DNA from: Clostridiales bacterium | GTDB taxonomy: Bacteria; Bacillota; Clostridia; Oscillospirales; Oscillospiraceae | Length of the DNA: 11,469 nucleotides | Assembly (NCBI GenBank): GCA_004555705.1 | Contig: SFHI01000044.1 | Location: forward strand, 1 to 11,469 | Direction of reading: 5' to 3' | Shown: one piece after another, positions 1 through 7,410 of the stretch | Position numbering within the stretch: position 1 is the first letter of the stretch | How the letters are laid out: every line of letters begins with the position of its first letter | Position numbers and translations under genes: made by a program | The notes under the pieces: generated by a model | What the model was told of the DNA's origin: nothing | The model's database searches: none | Seen by the model: only the letters and a program-made list of their open reading frames with translations

Positions 1-1
1 C

Positions 2-370
2 TCCTCAGAGCAATTTTCCCAATTGGGTTCGCTGATGCGGTTTACAGCGCTTGACGAGAAGGAGATCGTGGGCTTTTTTACAGCACGGAATCCGAAACCG
101 ATCCTGGAGGAACTGCGTTTTGGGTTTGTGATTATTGATCCGGAGAAACGAGGCAGAGGCTTCGGCAAAGAAATGCTTCGGTTGGGCCTGGAGTATGCAA
201 GGATCGTGTACAAAGCGAAAAGAGTGTCATTGGGTGTTTTTGAGAACAATGACAGAGCCTACCGCTGCTATAAGGCTGCTGGGTTTCAGGATGTCACACT
301 CCCGGAAACAGAGCAGTATCGGATTATGGGCGAAGTCTGGGCGTGCAGGGAATTGGAATATTTATTGTAA
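2..370 (+). CDS. GNAT family N-acetyltransferase, C-terminal part (5' end outside window)
   Basis: This is the C-terminal part of a GCN5-related N-acetyltransferase, an enzyme that moves an acetyl group from acetyl-CoA to an amine; the substrate cannot be told. The frame is open to the left edge, so the true start lies outside; the TTG at 23 and ATG at 35 have no good ribosome site and are probably internal. The strand pattern FGFVIIDPEKRGRGFGKEML contains the R-G-x-G-x-G/A-type acetyl-CoA pyrophosphate loop (RGRGFGK), followed by a helix. The later NDRAYRCYKAAGF is the usual motif B, where the neighbour residue packs against CoA. It ends with TAA at 368-370. No clear intrinsic terminator follows; the long hairpin starting 126 bases downstream is the only strong structure. 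Family assignment is firm, substrate unknown. Confidence 0.85.
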   Translation, partial: SSEQFSQLGSLMRFTALDEKEIVGFFTARNPKPILEELRFGFVIIDPEKRGRGFGKEMLRLGLEYARIVYKAKRVSLGVFENNDRAYRCYKAAGFQDVTLPETEQYRIMGEVWACRELEYLL

Positions 371-1013
371 CGAAGCCTTTCCGCAGCAATGCTTGGCTAC
401 CGGAGGAAATCGGAAAAATGATGGGGATTTACTAAGCACACCGGCAAATTCGTGTTTGTCGAGCAGTTTCAAACATTTCAAAAATGCTGTCATCCTGAGC
501 GAAGCGGAGCGGAGTCGAAGGATCTTCGCACCAAGTTAACCGGAAAGCGTGACGAAATGCGTAGATCCCTCGACTCGGCTCCGCCTCGCTCGGTTTCTAT
601 TGTTTGAGGCTGTGCGAAAAACAACAATTTGTCGGCTTGCTGACTTAATCCGATAAGCACATAAATAATGTGACGCGCTTCTGAGTATCCGATCAGTATT
701 CCTAAAAGGTGTGACCATCCCGGCAAAGGTTTTTCTTCGAAAATATAAGTACAAATTTGTAAAAATGAAAATTGTATTGATAAATTGGAACGAACCGTGT
801 ACTTTATTGGTTACGAAAACAGTGAGGGCATGATGCAAAGGGCAAAACATCCCTGTTGGGTTTGGCGGAGTGCCATTTCAAACTGTGACTGATCGATGGG
901 ACTGCCGCAGAAAGGCGGTGGCTGGGCACAGCTTTGAATCTTGGGCAATCATCGGTTGCTGCAATGGATTTCCTGTATCTCTGGTTTTTCGGAAACCACG
1001 GGGAGGTACTTCC
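371..1013. other. Long intergenic gap without a supported gene
   Basis: These 643 bases hold no open frame that looks like a protein. The left half carries the 497-591 hairpin. The part from about 600 to 830 is AT-rich. A weak promoter-like pair, TTGATA at 777-782 and TACTTT at 800-805 with a 17-base spacer, faces the GH2-like pseudogene, but the -10 matches only 3 of 6 bases. The frame of the pseudogene is open upstream to 870, but the ribosome site GGGGAGG just before 1014 fixes the start there. At 620-635 there is a short match to the end of the MITE-like element found near 8455. Confidence 0.6.
497..591. repeat. Long imperfect palindrome, dispersed intergenic repeat type
   Basis: Two 34-base arms, 497-530 and 558-591, pair without any gap around a 27-base loop. 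Most positions are Watson-Crick; the exceptions include A-C and C-C type mismatches, so transcripts from either strand would fold. The left arm contains GCGAAGCGGAGC and GTCGAAGGATCT. It is preceded by CATCCTGA, a wording I recognise from repeated intergenic palindromes in many bacterial genomes. No T-run follows either arm closely, so it is not a plain terminator. Copy number in the genome cannot be seen from one window. Confidence 0.75.
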
Positions 1014-2127
1014 ATGGAAAAGGAAAAATGTAATGTAAATCAACTGGAGCTTTTCGGCAGGGAATGGACCTTGTTCGGATGCCAGGAAAACTGCCGTTAT
1101 GAAAATGGCGTTCTGAGTACCAAAGACTGCTGGGTTGCCAATGAGGGCGTTCAGCTGGAAAACGTGGATTTCCGTTTCTCTGCCCGCGCGCCGGAAACCG
1201 CGTCTCAGGTGGACATTTGGGCCAGCTTTCGCCATTTCAACCGGGAATACCGCTACATGGTGGGCCTGCGGGGAGGCAGCCACAAGCATCTCTGCCTGGC
1301 CCGGTTGGGGGCGGTGGGCTACGACAAGATGCTGGCCCTGTGCCCGCTGGAGTGGTCCGCCATGCCCGGGGTGTGGTATCAGATCCAGGTGGTCTGCGCG
1401 GGATAGCGGATCGCCGTATACCTGAACCAGGAGGAAAAGCCCCGCATCCTCTGTGAAGATGAGGACGCCCCCTTCCACACGGGCTGCATCGCCCTGGGCG
1501 GGGGGTTCGTGGAAACGGAATTCAAGGACATCTCGGTGCGGGAAGTGCTGGAAAATGCCCTGGATGGGGTAGAAAAGCAGCCGGATTTCCTGGAGATGGT
1601 CACCATGCCCCGGGAGAGGAAGGAGCAGGTGCGCAGGACCCACCGGGCTCTGTACCGCCCCTATGGGGTCCCCCGGCTGCCGGGGGACAGGTTGGAGCTG
1701 CCGCTGGACGGGAAATGGCTCTTTATCCCCGATTACGAGGTCCAGGCGGACCCGGCGGCACCCTCCTATGACGATGCAAAGCGAGATTGTCACCATGAAT
1801 GTGCCAGAGAATTCTATCTTTGCCGGTATCGACGAACTGGATATTGCCTGGTTTGAAAACGGCCGCACGGTGCCCTATGCAGCTTACGGGCGGTACAGCC
1901 TGAACCGTATGGATCCTGACCTGTGTGCTTTGGCGGAGACGCTGCAATGGCACAACTACATTGCCAAGCCCACGGACTACGACAAGCTTGGCGGGACACC
2001 TCTGTTTGCGATGGCCACGGGCCAGGGTGGAATTCTGGTCAGCTCGATCCGCATCGATGCGGACGGGAAGGATCCGGTGGCCTGCCGGATGACCCATAAT
2101 ATTCTGAACTGGGATTTCCGGGTGTGA
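1014..2127 (+). pseudogene. Broken GH2-like glycoside hydrolase: amber stop, lost centre, frameshift
   Basis: The start at 1014 follows GGGGAGG with about 7 bases spacing. Codons 1-130 end at an in-frame TAG (1404-1406), but the same frame goes on with clearly coding sequence (RIAVYLNQEEKPRILCEDED) to about 1780. The first ~165 residues look like a jelly-roll/laminin-G type domain (VDIWASFRHFNREYRYMVGL). Then comes the opening of a GH2 sugar-binding domain (LDGKWLFIPDYEVQ, SYDD). Near 1776-1786 the reading moves to the +1 frame and at once reads a C-terminal GH-like module (IFAGIDELDIAWFENG, then GQGGILVSSIRID and DPVACRMTHNILNW), ending with TGA at 2125-2127. The central domains, including the catalytic TIM barrel, are missing, so an internal deletion is inferred. 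GH2 is my best family guess; another beta-glycosidase with the same ends is possible. That it is inactive is much surer than the family. Confidence 0.8.
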
Positions 2128-2164
2128 GGCTATCGCCAATAGGCCGAATTCCAGTGGAACAGAA

Positions 2165-2210
2165 CAGCACCCCCTATGCAGCAGATACTGCATGAGGGGG
2201 TGCTGTTTTA
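2165..2210 (+). terminator. Intrinsic terminator after the GH2-like pseudogene
   Basis: The arms CAGCACCCCCTATGCAG (2165-2181) and CTGCATGAGGGGGTGCTG (2188-2205) pair with one bulged G around a six-base loop. TTTTATT follows on the plus strand. It lies 38 bases past the pseudogene stop and faces the end of araD; on the minus strand the following bases are a poor T-run, so it mainly serves the plus strand. Confidence 0.88.
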
Positions 2211-2268
2211 TTCTGTGTCCGATATCCCCGGAAGCGTGTTGCCATTCAGGGCAAAGGCAGTGAGAGAA

Positions 2269-2961
2269 TCATCTCTGGCCGTAGTAGGCGTTTTTGCCGT
2301 GCTTGCGCAGGTAGTGCTTGTCCAGAAGCTCCTGCTGCATGGGGCCGATGGTGGGGGTGAGGGCTTCGGTGTGGAAGGCCATGAAGGCCAGCTCCTCCAG
2401 AACCACGGCATTATGGACGGCGTTGTGAGGGTCCGTACCCCAGGCGAAGGGGCCGTGGGAATGGACCAGAACGGCGGGAATATCCTCCGGGGACTTTTCC
2501 CGGAAGGTTTCGATGATCACATTGCCGGTTTCCAGCTCATAGGCTCCGGCGATTTCCTCCGGGGTCATTTTTCGGGTGCAGGGGATCTCTCCATAGAAAT
2601 AGTCGCCGTGAGTGGTGCCGTAGGCGGGGATTCCCCGGCCGGCCTGGGCGAAGGTGGTTGCCCAGCGGGAATGGGTATGGACAATGCCGCCGATTCCCGG
2701 GAAGGCGTTATACAGAGCCAGGTGGGTGGTGGTGTCGGAGGAGGGCTTCCATTTCCCCTCCAGAGTTTCCCCGGTGGTCAGGGAAACCACAACCATATCC
2801 TCCGGGGTCATGTGGTCATACTCCACGCCGCTGGGCTTGATGACCATGGCGCCGGTTTCCCGGTCCACCCCGGACACATTGCCCCAGGTGAAGGTGACCA
2901 AGCCGTATTTCGGCAGCTCCAGATTGGCGCGGCAAACTTCTTCCTTCAGTTCCTCCAGCAT
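2269..2961 (-). CDS. araD: L-ribulose-5-phosphate 4-epimerase
   Basis: This enzyme converts L-ribulose 5-phosphate to D-xylulose 5-phosphate, the step that feeds arabinose carbon into the pentose phosphate pathway, in the cytoplasm. The 230-residue length matches the E. coli enzyme (231). It is a class II aldolase/adducin-fold protein. The zinc ligands are visible as Asp76 and the HTH pair His95/His97, with a third histidine in HSHGPFAWG (His167 or His169). Lys42 in IKPSGV, Asp120 in THGDYFYG and the C-terminal YYGQ tyrosine correspond to known substrate/catalytic positions of the family. The start is fixed by AGAGGAGG, which overlaps the araB stop; only 14 bases separate the genes, so they are one operon with likely coupled translation. 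No residues look lost. Confusion with UlaF/SgbE paralogues is possible in principle, but the araB neighbour favours AraD. Confidence 0.93.
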   Translation of the reverse strand: MLEELKEEVCRANLELPKYGLVTFTWGNVSGVDRETGAMVIKPSGVEYDHMTPEDMVVVSLTTGETLEGKWKPSSDTTTHLALYNAFPGIGGIVHTHSRWATTFAQAGRGIPAYGTTHGDYFYGEIPCTRKMTPEEIAGAYELETGNVIIETFREKSPEDIPAVLVHSHGPFAWGTDPHNAVHNAVVLEELAFMAFHTEALTPTIGPMQQELLDKHYLRKHGKNAYYGQR

Positions 2962-2975
2962 GGTGGTTCCTCCTC

Positions 2976-4511
2976 TTACAGCGTATCCGCGGCCAGCTGT
3001 TCCACCTGGAGCAGCCGGGCGTAATCCTGAGCGTAGCGGTTGAAGCCGTCCACGTCCTCCTGCCGGGGGGCGAGGGTGGTGCTCTCCATTCCGGCGAATA
3101 CCCGGCTGCGCAGGTACTCCTCCAGGGTCTCGCCGCCGCGGCGGCGGAGCATGAAGGACGCCAGCAGGGCCATGCCGTAGGGGCCGCCCTCTCCCGCGGT
3201 TTTCATGCAGGTCACGCTGGCATTGCAGGCCGCGGCCAGGAACCGCTGGCCCACCTCCGGGGTTTTGAACAGGCCGCCGTGGCCGGTGAGGCTGTCAATG
3301 CCCACCCGCTCCTGGGCGAGAATGTCCATGCCGATTTTCAGGGTGGCCATGGTGGAATAGAGGGTCGCCCGGAAGAAATTCGCCAGGGTGAAGCGGCTGT
3401 CCGGACGGCGGACCACCATGGGGCGGCCCTGGTCCATATGGGTCACGCCCTCGCCCGCCAGGTAGTTGCAGACCAGCACACCGCCGCAGTCCGCCTCTCC
3501 CTCCAGGGCCTTGCGGTAGAGGGCGGTATAGACCTCGCCGGTATCGGGCTTCGCGCCCAGAAGCTGGGCGGCCTCCTTCAGCAAGCCGACCCAGGCGTTG
3601 GAATCGCCGGTGCAGTTATTGCAGTGAACCATAGCCACGTCCCGGCCGGTGGGAGTGGTGACAATATCGATCTCGGTGTGGACGGCTCCCATGGGGTGCT
3701 CCAGAACCACCATGGCAAAAATGGAGGTGCCCGCGGATACGTTGCCCGTCCGGGGCGCCACGGCGTTGGTGGCGGTCATACCGGTGCCCGCGTCCCCCTC
3801 GGGGGGAGCAAAGGGAATGCCCGGCTGCAGCAGACTGCCCAGCAGAGCCGCGCCGGAATCCGTCAGGCGTCCGGCTTCCTCTCCGGCGGTCAGCACCCGG
3901 GGCAGAATGTCCCGCAGCTTCCAGGGATAGTTCCGGGAGGCGACAAGCTCATCGAACTGGCGGACCATTCCCTCATTGTAGTCGCAGGTTCGGCTGTCGA
4001 TGGGGAACATACCCGAAGCGTCGCCCACGCCCAGGACGTTGACACCGGTGAGCATGAAGTGAACGTAGCCTGCCAGGGTGGTGATGTGGGCGATTTGGGA
4101 TACATGTTCCTCGCCGTTCAGAATGGCCTGGTACAGGTGGGCGATGCTCCAGCGCTGGGGGACATTGAACCGGAACAGCTCCGTCAGCTCCTCCGCGGCG
4201 GGGCCGGTGATGGTGTTCTGCCAGGTCCGGAAGGGGGTAAGCAGCTTCCAGTCCCGGTCAAAGGCCAGGTAGCCGTGCATCATGGCGCTGATGCCCATGG
4301 CTTCCACGTTTTCGGGATTCTGAATACCGGATACGGCAGCCCGGAGTCCGGCCCAGACCTGAGCCAGGTCATAGGTCCAGATTCCGTTCTCGTAGGAGCT
4401 GGCCCAGGTATAGTCCCCGGAGGAAAGGGGCGCGTGATTTTCGTCGATGGCAACGGCCTTGATCCGGGTGGAGCCCAGCTCAATGCCCAGGGTGGTTCCT
4501 TTGCTGTACAT
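2976..4511 (-). CDS. araB: FGGY-family ribulokinase (short type)
   Basis: This is a FGGY sugar kinase that probably phosphorylates L-ribulose with ATP to give the AraD substrate. I start it at MYSKGTTLGIELGSTRIKAV (511 residues): an AGGA lies about nine bases upstream, and the frame's earlier ATG (4551-4553) falls at the predicted transcription start. The N-terminal nucleotide-binding loop is residues 9-22. GDASGMFPID (163-172) and EGDAGTGM (239-245) follow; Asp240 is the likely catalytic base. Then come NVSAGTSIFAM and the adenosine-side motifs TGHGGLF (409-415) and EGGPYGMALL (441-450). At 511 residues it is shorter than E. coli AraB (566) and nearer in size to xylulokinases, so a xylulokinase or another ketopentose kinase is the main alternative. 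Tight linkage to araD is the reason for preferring ribulokinase. Its own promoter and a candidate operator lie just upstream. No araA or transporter is in the window. Confidence 0.82.
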   Translation of the reverse strand: MYSKGTTLGIELGSTRIKAVAIDENHAPLSSGDYTWASSYENGIWTYDLAQVWAGLRAAVSGIQNPENVEAMGISAMMHGYLAFDRDWKLLTPFRTWQNTITGPAAEELTELFRFNVPQRWSIAHLYQAILNGEEHVSQIAHITTLAGYVHFMLTGVNVLGVGDASGMFPIDSRTCDYNEGMVRQFDELVASRNYPWKLRDILPRVLTAGEEAGRLTDSGAALLGSLLQPGIPFAPPEGDAGTGMTATNAVAPRTGNVSAGTSIFAMVVLEHPMGAVHTEIDIVTTPTGRDVAMVHCNNCTGDSNAWVGLLKEAAQLLGAKPDTGEVYTALYRKALEGEADCGGVLVCNYLAGEGVTHMDQGRPMVVRRPDSRFTLANFFRATLYSTMATLKIGMDILAQERVGIDSLTGHGGLFKTPEVGQRFLAAACNASVTCMKTAGEGGPYGMALLASFMLRRRGGETLEEYLRSRVFAGMESTTLAPRQEDVDGFNRYAQDYARLLQVEQLAADTL

Positions 4512-4535
4512 GGAATAATCCTCGCTTTCCGCAGT

Positions 4536-4555
4536 AGTTGTGCGTTGTGACAACT
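4536..4555. promoter_or_regulatory. Candidate operator over the araB transcription start
   Basis: AGTTGT (4536-4541) and ACAACT (4550-4555) form a symmetric dyad directly downstream of the araB -10 box. Inside it, GTTGTGACAAC (4544-4554) is a second, perfect palindrome with a one-base centre. The place, just past the -10 and across the expected +1, suits a repressor such as an AraR- or LacI-type regulator. No regulator gene is present here, so the binding protein is unknown. Confidence 0.5.
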
Positions 4556-4585
4556 ATCATAGCTCATGGGGGAGGAATTTGTCAA
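4556..4585 (-). promoter_or_regulatory. Sigma-A type promoter of araBD
   Basis: Read on the minus strand, TTGACA (4580-4585) is followed by an 18-base spacer and TATGAT (4556-4561). The -35 is perfect and the -10 matches 5 of 6. Transcription would start near 4549, leaving a leader of about 40 bases before the araB ATG. Confidence 0.8.
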
Positions 4586-4625
4586 GATGAAACAAATTTA
4601 CATTGAAAAATGTGGGAAAATTAGC

Positions 4626-4653
4626 AAAAAAGCGCCGCCCAAAGGGGCGGCGC
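4626..4653 (-). terminator. Intrinsic terminator of the leucine-rich-repeat gene
   Basis: On the minus strand GCGCCGCCCC, a TTT loop and GGGCGGCGC are followed by a run of six T. It begins 11 bases past the stop of the LRR gene and insulates araBD from it. Confidence 0.92.
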
Positions 4654-4664
4654 ATCCCAGGATA

Positions 4665-6380
4665 TCAGGTGGGATCGTAATTGACGATGATGTTATGCTC
4701 GGTAAGCTGGGAAACATCCTTCACTTCGTTGCCGTAGACATTGAGCTGGACCAGATGGTAGCAGTTCGCCAGAGCATTTACATCGGAGATACTGTTGTAG
4801 TCCATGTAAATATAGGTGATCTGATCGAGCTGTGCCAGGTTATCAATGCTGGTCAGGGCGTTGTAGGTGCCGTCGATGATCCGCAGGGTGCAGCCTTCCT
4901 TCCACTGGGGGAGCTCCTCCACGGAGTTGTAGGAGAAGTCCAGAATGTCCAGCTTGCCCATGGTGGAGAGGGCGGACAGGTCCGTCAGGGAGTTGTTGGA
5001 GACGCTGAGCTCCGTCAGCTCCGTGCAGGTGCTGAGCAGGGAAATATCCGTCAGCTTGTTATATTCCAGGGACAGGTATTCCAGCACGGTGAGCTGGTCC
5101 AGACCCTGAACATCGGCGATGGCGTTGCTCCCGGCCTCCAGCCAGGTGAGCTTGCGGCAGTCGGCCAGGGGGGCCAGAGTGGTCAGGGAGTTATAGGACA
5201 CGTCCAGCCGTTCCAGATTGCTTAAGGGGGCCAGATCCTCCAGGCTGGTCACGGCGTTGTGCTGCAGATCAAGCTCCCTCAGGGTGGACATCCCGCTGAG
5301 GGGCTTCAGGTTGCGGATGGTGTTGCTGCCAAGGTCCAGACGGGTCAGTCCCCGCACGTCTGCCAGGTCCGCAACGGTGGACAGGCCGCAGTTGGCCAGG
5401 GTCAAATCCCGCAGGGTGGGAATGGAGGAGAGAACCGAGAGACTGGAGGAGGGGAAGCGGCTTCCCGAGAGGTCCAGCTTCTCCAGCCGGGTCAGATTGG
5501 AAAGGGCATCCAGGTCCTCGAGCTGGTGGTCGGGAATGCTGAGACTCAGCAGGTAGGGCATCAGCTGGAGGTCCTCCAGGGATTTGACATTTTCCGGTAC
5601 GGTGAATTCGGTGATGCCCCAAAGGTCGTTGGTGTAGATGGTGTAGTCCGCGTTCAGGCCCAGGAGCTCCCGGACATAGCTCTCCATGGCGGAATCGGTG
5701 AAAATGGCAGGCTCAATCACGCCGCCAACGGTATAGCCGAGGATGGACAGGGGGCTCACCAGTCCGTTATCCGCCACGCTGATGGCGTAGATGCTGGTTT
5801 CACCGGAGGAGAGGGTAATGGGGCCGCTGTAGGGCGCGTCGTCGGTGGAAGGAAATTCCCCGTCCGTAGTGCTGTAGAGGGTGCCGGAGGACGAGGAGAG
5901 GGAAACGCTGATATACTGGGCATAGAATCCGGGCGCATAGTCGGCTTCCGGCGCCGAGGGCCGCATGGCATCCAGCTGCGTCTTGATTTCGGAGTCGGCG
6001 ATGTTTGCCAGCATGGAAACGGCGTCCAGCAGCTTGTCCTGCTCTACATAGGTTTTGCACAGGGCGATATACAGCTCCACGGTCGCGTCATCGTTGATGG
6101 CGTTGGAAAGGGTGTATTCCGCTTTTGTATAGTTGCCGTCGGCCTTGTACTGGTTTGCCAGCTCAATGGCGACATCCTCGTCCTTGTCGGAGAAGTTGTA
6201 GGCCAGGTGGTAAAACCAGGAGGAGAGCCGGGAGTTGCCGTGAAGGTCCTGAAAACGGGCCTGACTCAGAAGAACATCCCGGGTGAAATCCCGGTCATAG
6301 GAAAATAAGTACCAGCCCAGGCTGAACAGGATCAGCGCCGCCAGCAAAACCGGTACGATAATTCGGATTGCTTTTTTCAT
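4665..6380 (-). CDS. Membrane-anchored leucine-rich-repeat protein with chitobiase-C-like domain
   Basis: This 571-residue protein has an N-terminal membrane anchor or uncleaved signal (positive MKKAIR, then a hydrophobic stretch at about 7-25) that should place the rest outside the membrane. Residues ~35-135 are helical and TPR-like (YKADGNYTKAEYTLSNAI, VELYIALCKTYVEQDKLLDA). Residues ~148-217 resemble the CHB_HEX_C small beta domain (GTLYSTTDGEFPS, then YSGPITLSSGETSIYAISV). From ~268 to the end run about thirteen internalin-type repeats of 22 residues (pattern LxxLxxLxxLDLxxNxIxD). Start: the ATG at 6378-6380 has GGAG nine bases upstream; the earlier in-frame ATGs at 6395 and 6443 lack one, and the farther one lies inside the promoter. 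No sortase motif or enzymatic domain is visible. A binding or surface role is inferred from the fold; the partner is unknown. It has its own promoter and terminator, so it stands alone. Confidence 0.85.
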   Translation of the reverse strand: MKKAIRIIVPVLLAALILFSLGWYLFSYDRDFTRDVLLSQARFQDLHGNSRLSSWFYHLAYNFSDKDEDVAIELANQYKADGNYTKAEYTLSNAINDDATVELYIALCKTYVEQDKLLDAVSMLANIADSEIKTQLDAMRPSAPEADYAPGFYAQYISVSLSSSSGTLYSTTDGEFPSTDDAPYSGPITLSSGETSIYAISVADNGLVSPLSILGYTVGGVIEPAIFTDSAMESYVRELLGLNADYTIYTNDLWGITEFTVPENVKSLEDLQLMPYLLSLSIPDHQLEDLDALSNLTRLEKLDLSGSRFPSSSLSVLSSIPTLRDLTLANCGLSTVADLADVRGLTRLDLGSNTIRNLKPLSGMSTLRELDLQHNAVTSLEDLAPLSNLERLDVSYNSLTTLAPLADCRKLTWLEAGSNAIADVQGLDQLTVLEYLSLEYNKLTDISLLSTCTELTELSVSNNSLTDLSALSTMGKLDILDFSYNSVEELPQWKEGCTLRIIDGTYNALTSIDNLAQLDQITYIYMDYNSISDVNALANCYHLVQLNVYGNEVKDVSQLTEHNIIVNYDPT

Positions 6381-6414
6381 AGGAAAAAACTCCATTTCGC
6401 GAGAATCTCTATGG

Positions 6415-6443
6415 ATTATACAACAAATCCGGCATAAAGTCAA
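6415..6443 (-). promoter_or_regulatory. Consensus promoter of the LRR gene
   Basis: On the minus strand TTGACT (6438-6443), a 17-base spacer and TATAAT (6415-6420) give a near-perfect sigma-A promoter. The start point should be near 6408, about 28 bases before the chosen ATG. The -35 box and most of the spacer lie in one arm of the inverted repeat 6425-6468. Confidence 0.88.
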
Positions 6444-6468
6444 GGGAAGGAGACTTTACGCCGGATTT
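6425..6468. repeat. Inverted repeat covering the LRR promoter
   Basis: The 17-base arms 6425-6441 (AAATCCGGCATAAAGTC) and 6452-6468 (GACTTTACGCCGGATTT) match at 16 of 17 positions around a 10-base loop. It sits between the HAD phosphatase stop (6533) and the LRR start. It may end HAD transcription by folding in RNA, although no T-run follows on that strand, or be bound as DNA at the promoter. Confidence 0.75.
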
Positions 6469-6532
6469 GGATGGCTTTTTCCCGGAAAAACCGCCTGCGG
6501 GGAACGGGGGAAGGCGCGAAGGAGTCCGCCGC

Positions 6533-7306
6533 TTATTCGATCAGCCCGAAATGCCTCAGAGCGGATTCGATTCCGTCCGCATCCACGCTTCCCGTAACAT
6601 AATCCGCGGCTTCTTTGACTTCCGGCTCCGCGTTGCCCATGGCAATGCCTGTCTGGACAAACCGAAGCATATCCACGTCATTTTCCCCATCTCCGAAAGC
6701 CATGGTCTCCTCCCTGCGAATCCCGGTCCGGGACAGGTATTCGGCAATTCCTCTTGTTTTCCCGCCGCGGCTGGAAATAATATCTACCCCGTGGTCATTC
6801 CATCTTGTAATTCTGCAGTCGGGAAGGAGTATGCGAAACTGTTCTTCTTCCTGTTTCTCAATATACGCAATGGCCTGATAAAAGTTGCTGCCGGTATATC
6901 TGCCGACCTGGGGCAGCTCTGAGGATATGGCCGCCTGCGCGTTAATCACCCGCTGATTTATAAAATTGATATACAAGGCGTCCCGTTCCACAAGCATCAT
7001 GGGGATTCTTTTCTCTTCAAACAGCCGAAGAATCTGTTTCTTGCTGCCTCCCGCGATGGGGGCTGCGGACAGGATTTTCTTCCGGCTGTCCAGACACAGC
7101 TGCCCGTTCAGCGTGATATATCCGTCAAAAACGATCCCCTTCACGGGGAGCTTTTCCATTTCCGACAAGTGCCTTCCGGTTGCGACGACACATTGAATCT
7201 TGTTTTGCCGCAGCTTCCGCAAGGCCTCCCGGGTGCTTTGGGAAACCTGGTGCTTGGTGTGGGAGAGCAATGTGCCGTCCACGTCAAAAAATACTGCTTT
7301 TATCAT
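6533..7306 (-). CDS. Cof-type HAD-IIB family phosphatase
   Basis: This is a cytoplasmic haloacid-dehalogenase phosphatase of the Cof/YidA group (257 residues, usual for the group), which removes phosphate from small phosphorylated metabolites such as sugar phosphates or cofactors. Motif I is DVDGTLL, with nucleophile Asp8 and acid/base Asp10. Motif II is VVATGR with Thr43. Motif III is Lys183 in GGKTRGI. Motif IV is GDGENDVDML with Asp206/Asp210 for magnesium. The C2B cap lies between motifs II and III. The start is supported by GGCGGAGG five bases upstream. It is separated from the upstream gene by a large two-way terminator and has an extended -10 promoter, so it is a single-gene unit. All catalytic residues are present; the substrate cannot be predicted. 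Confidence 0.92.
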   Translation of the reverse strand: MIKAVFFDVDGTLLSHTKHQVSQSTREALRKLRQNKIQCVVATGRHLSEMEKLPVKGIVFDGYITLNGQLCLDSRKKILSAAPIAGGSKKQILRLFEEKRIPMMLVERDALYINFINQRVINAQAAISSELPQVGRYTGSNFYQAIAYIEKQEEEQFRILLPDCRITRWNDHGVDIISSRGGKTRGIAEYLSRTGIRREETMAFGDGENDVDMLRFVQTGIAMGNAEPEVKEAADYVTGSVDADGIESALRHFGLIE

Positions 7307-7381
7307 TTTTCCTCCGCCCGGTTCCTCAGTAAGAAATTATGCCGGAGCAAGCAGCCGTTCCTCAGCGCCTCCGATAAGTCC

Positions 7382-7390
7382 AGTATACCA
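7382..7390 (-). promoter_or_regulatory. Probable extended -10 promoter of the HAD phosphatase gene
   Basis: On the minus strand TGGTATACT gives TATACT (7382-7387) with a TG just upstream, an extended -10. No good -35 is found at 16-18 bases. It falls between the two-way terminator and the gene, where a promoter is needed. Confidence 0.5.
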
Positions 7391-7410
7391 GACCTCTGCC
7401 GAAAAAGCTA

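Noticed and set aside
870..1013. An N-terminal extension of the GH2-like gene starting at 870
   Set aside because: The frame is open but the residues do not resemble the family, while GGGGAGG directly before the ATG at 1014 marks a normal start.
1404..1406. Programmed amber read-through or pyrrolysine insertion
   Set aside because: The same gene also has a frameshift and lost its catalytic centre, and there is no structure after the stop that suggests recoding, so a simple nonsense mutation is likelier.
804..1868. A 354-codon minus-strand open frame over the GH2-like pseudogene
   Set aside because: It is antisense to recognisable plus-strand protein remnants and shows low-complexity composition with no family features.
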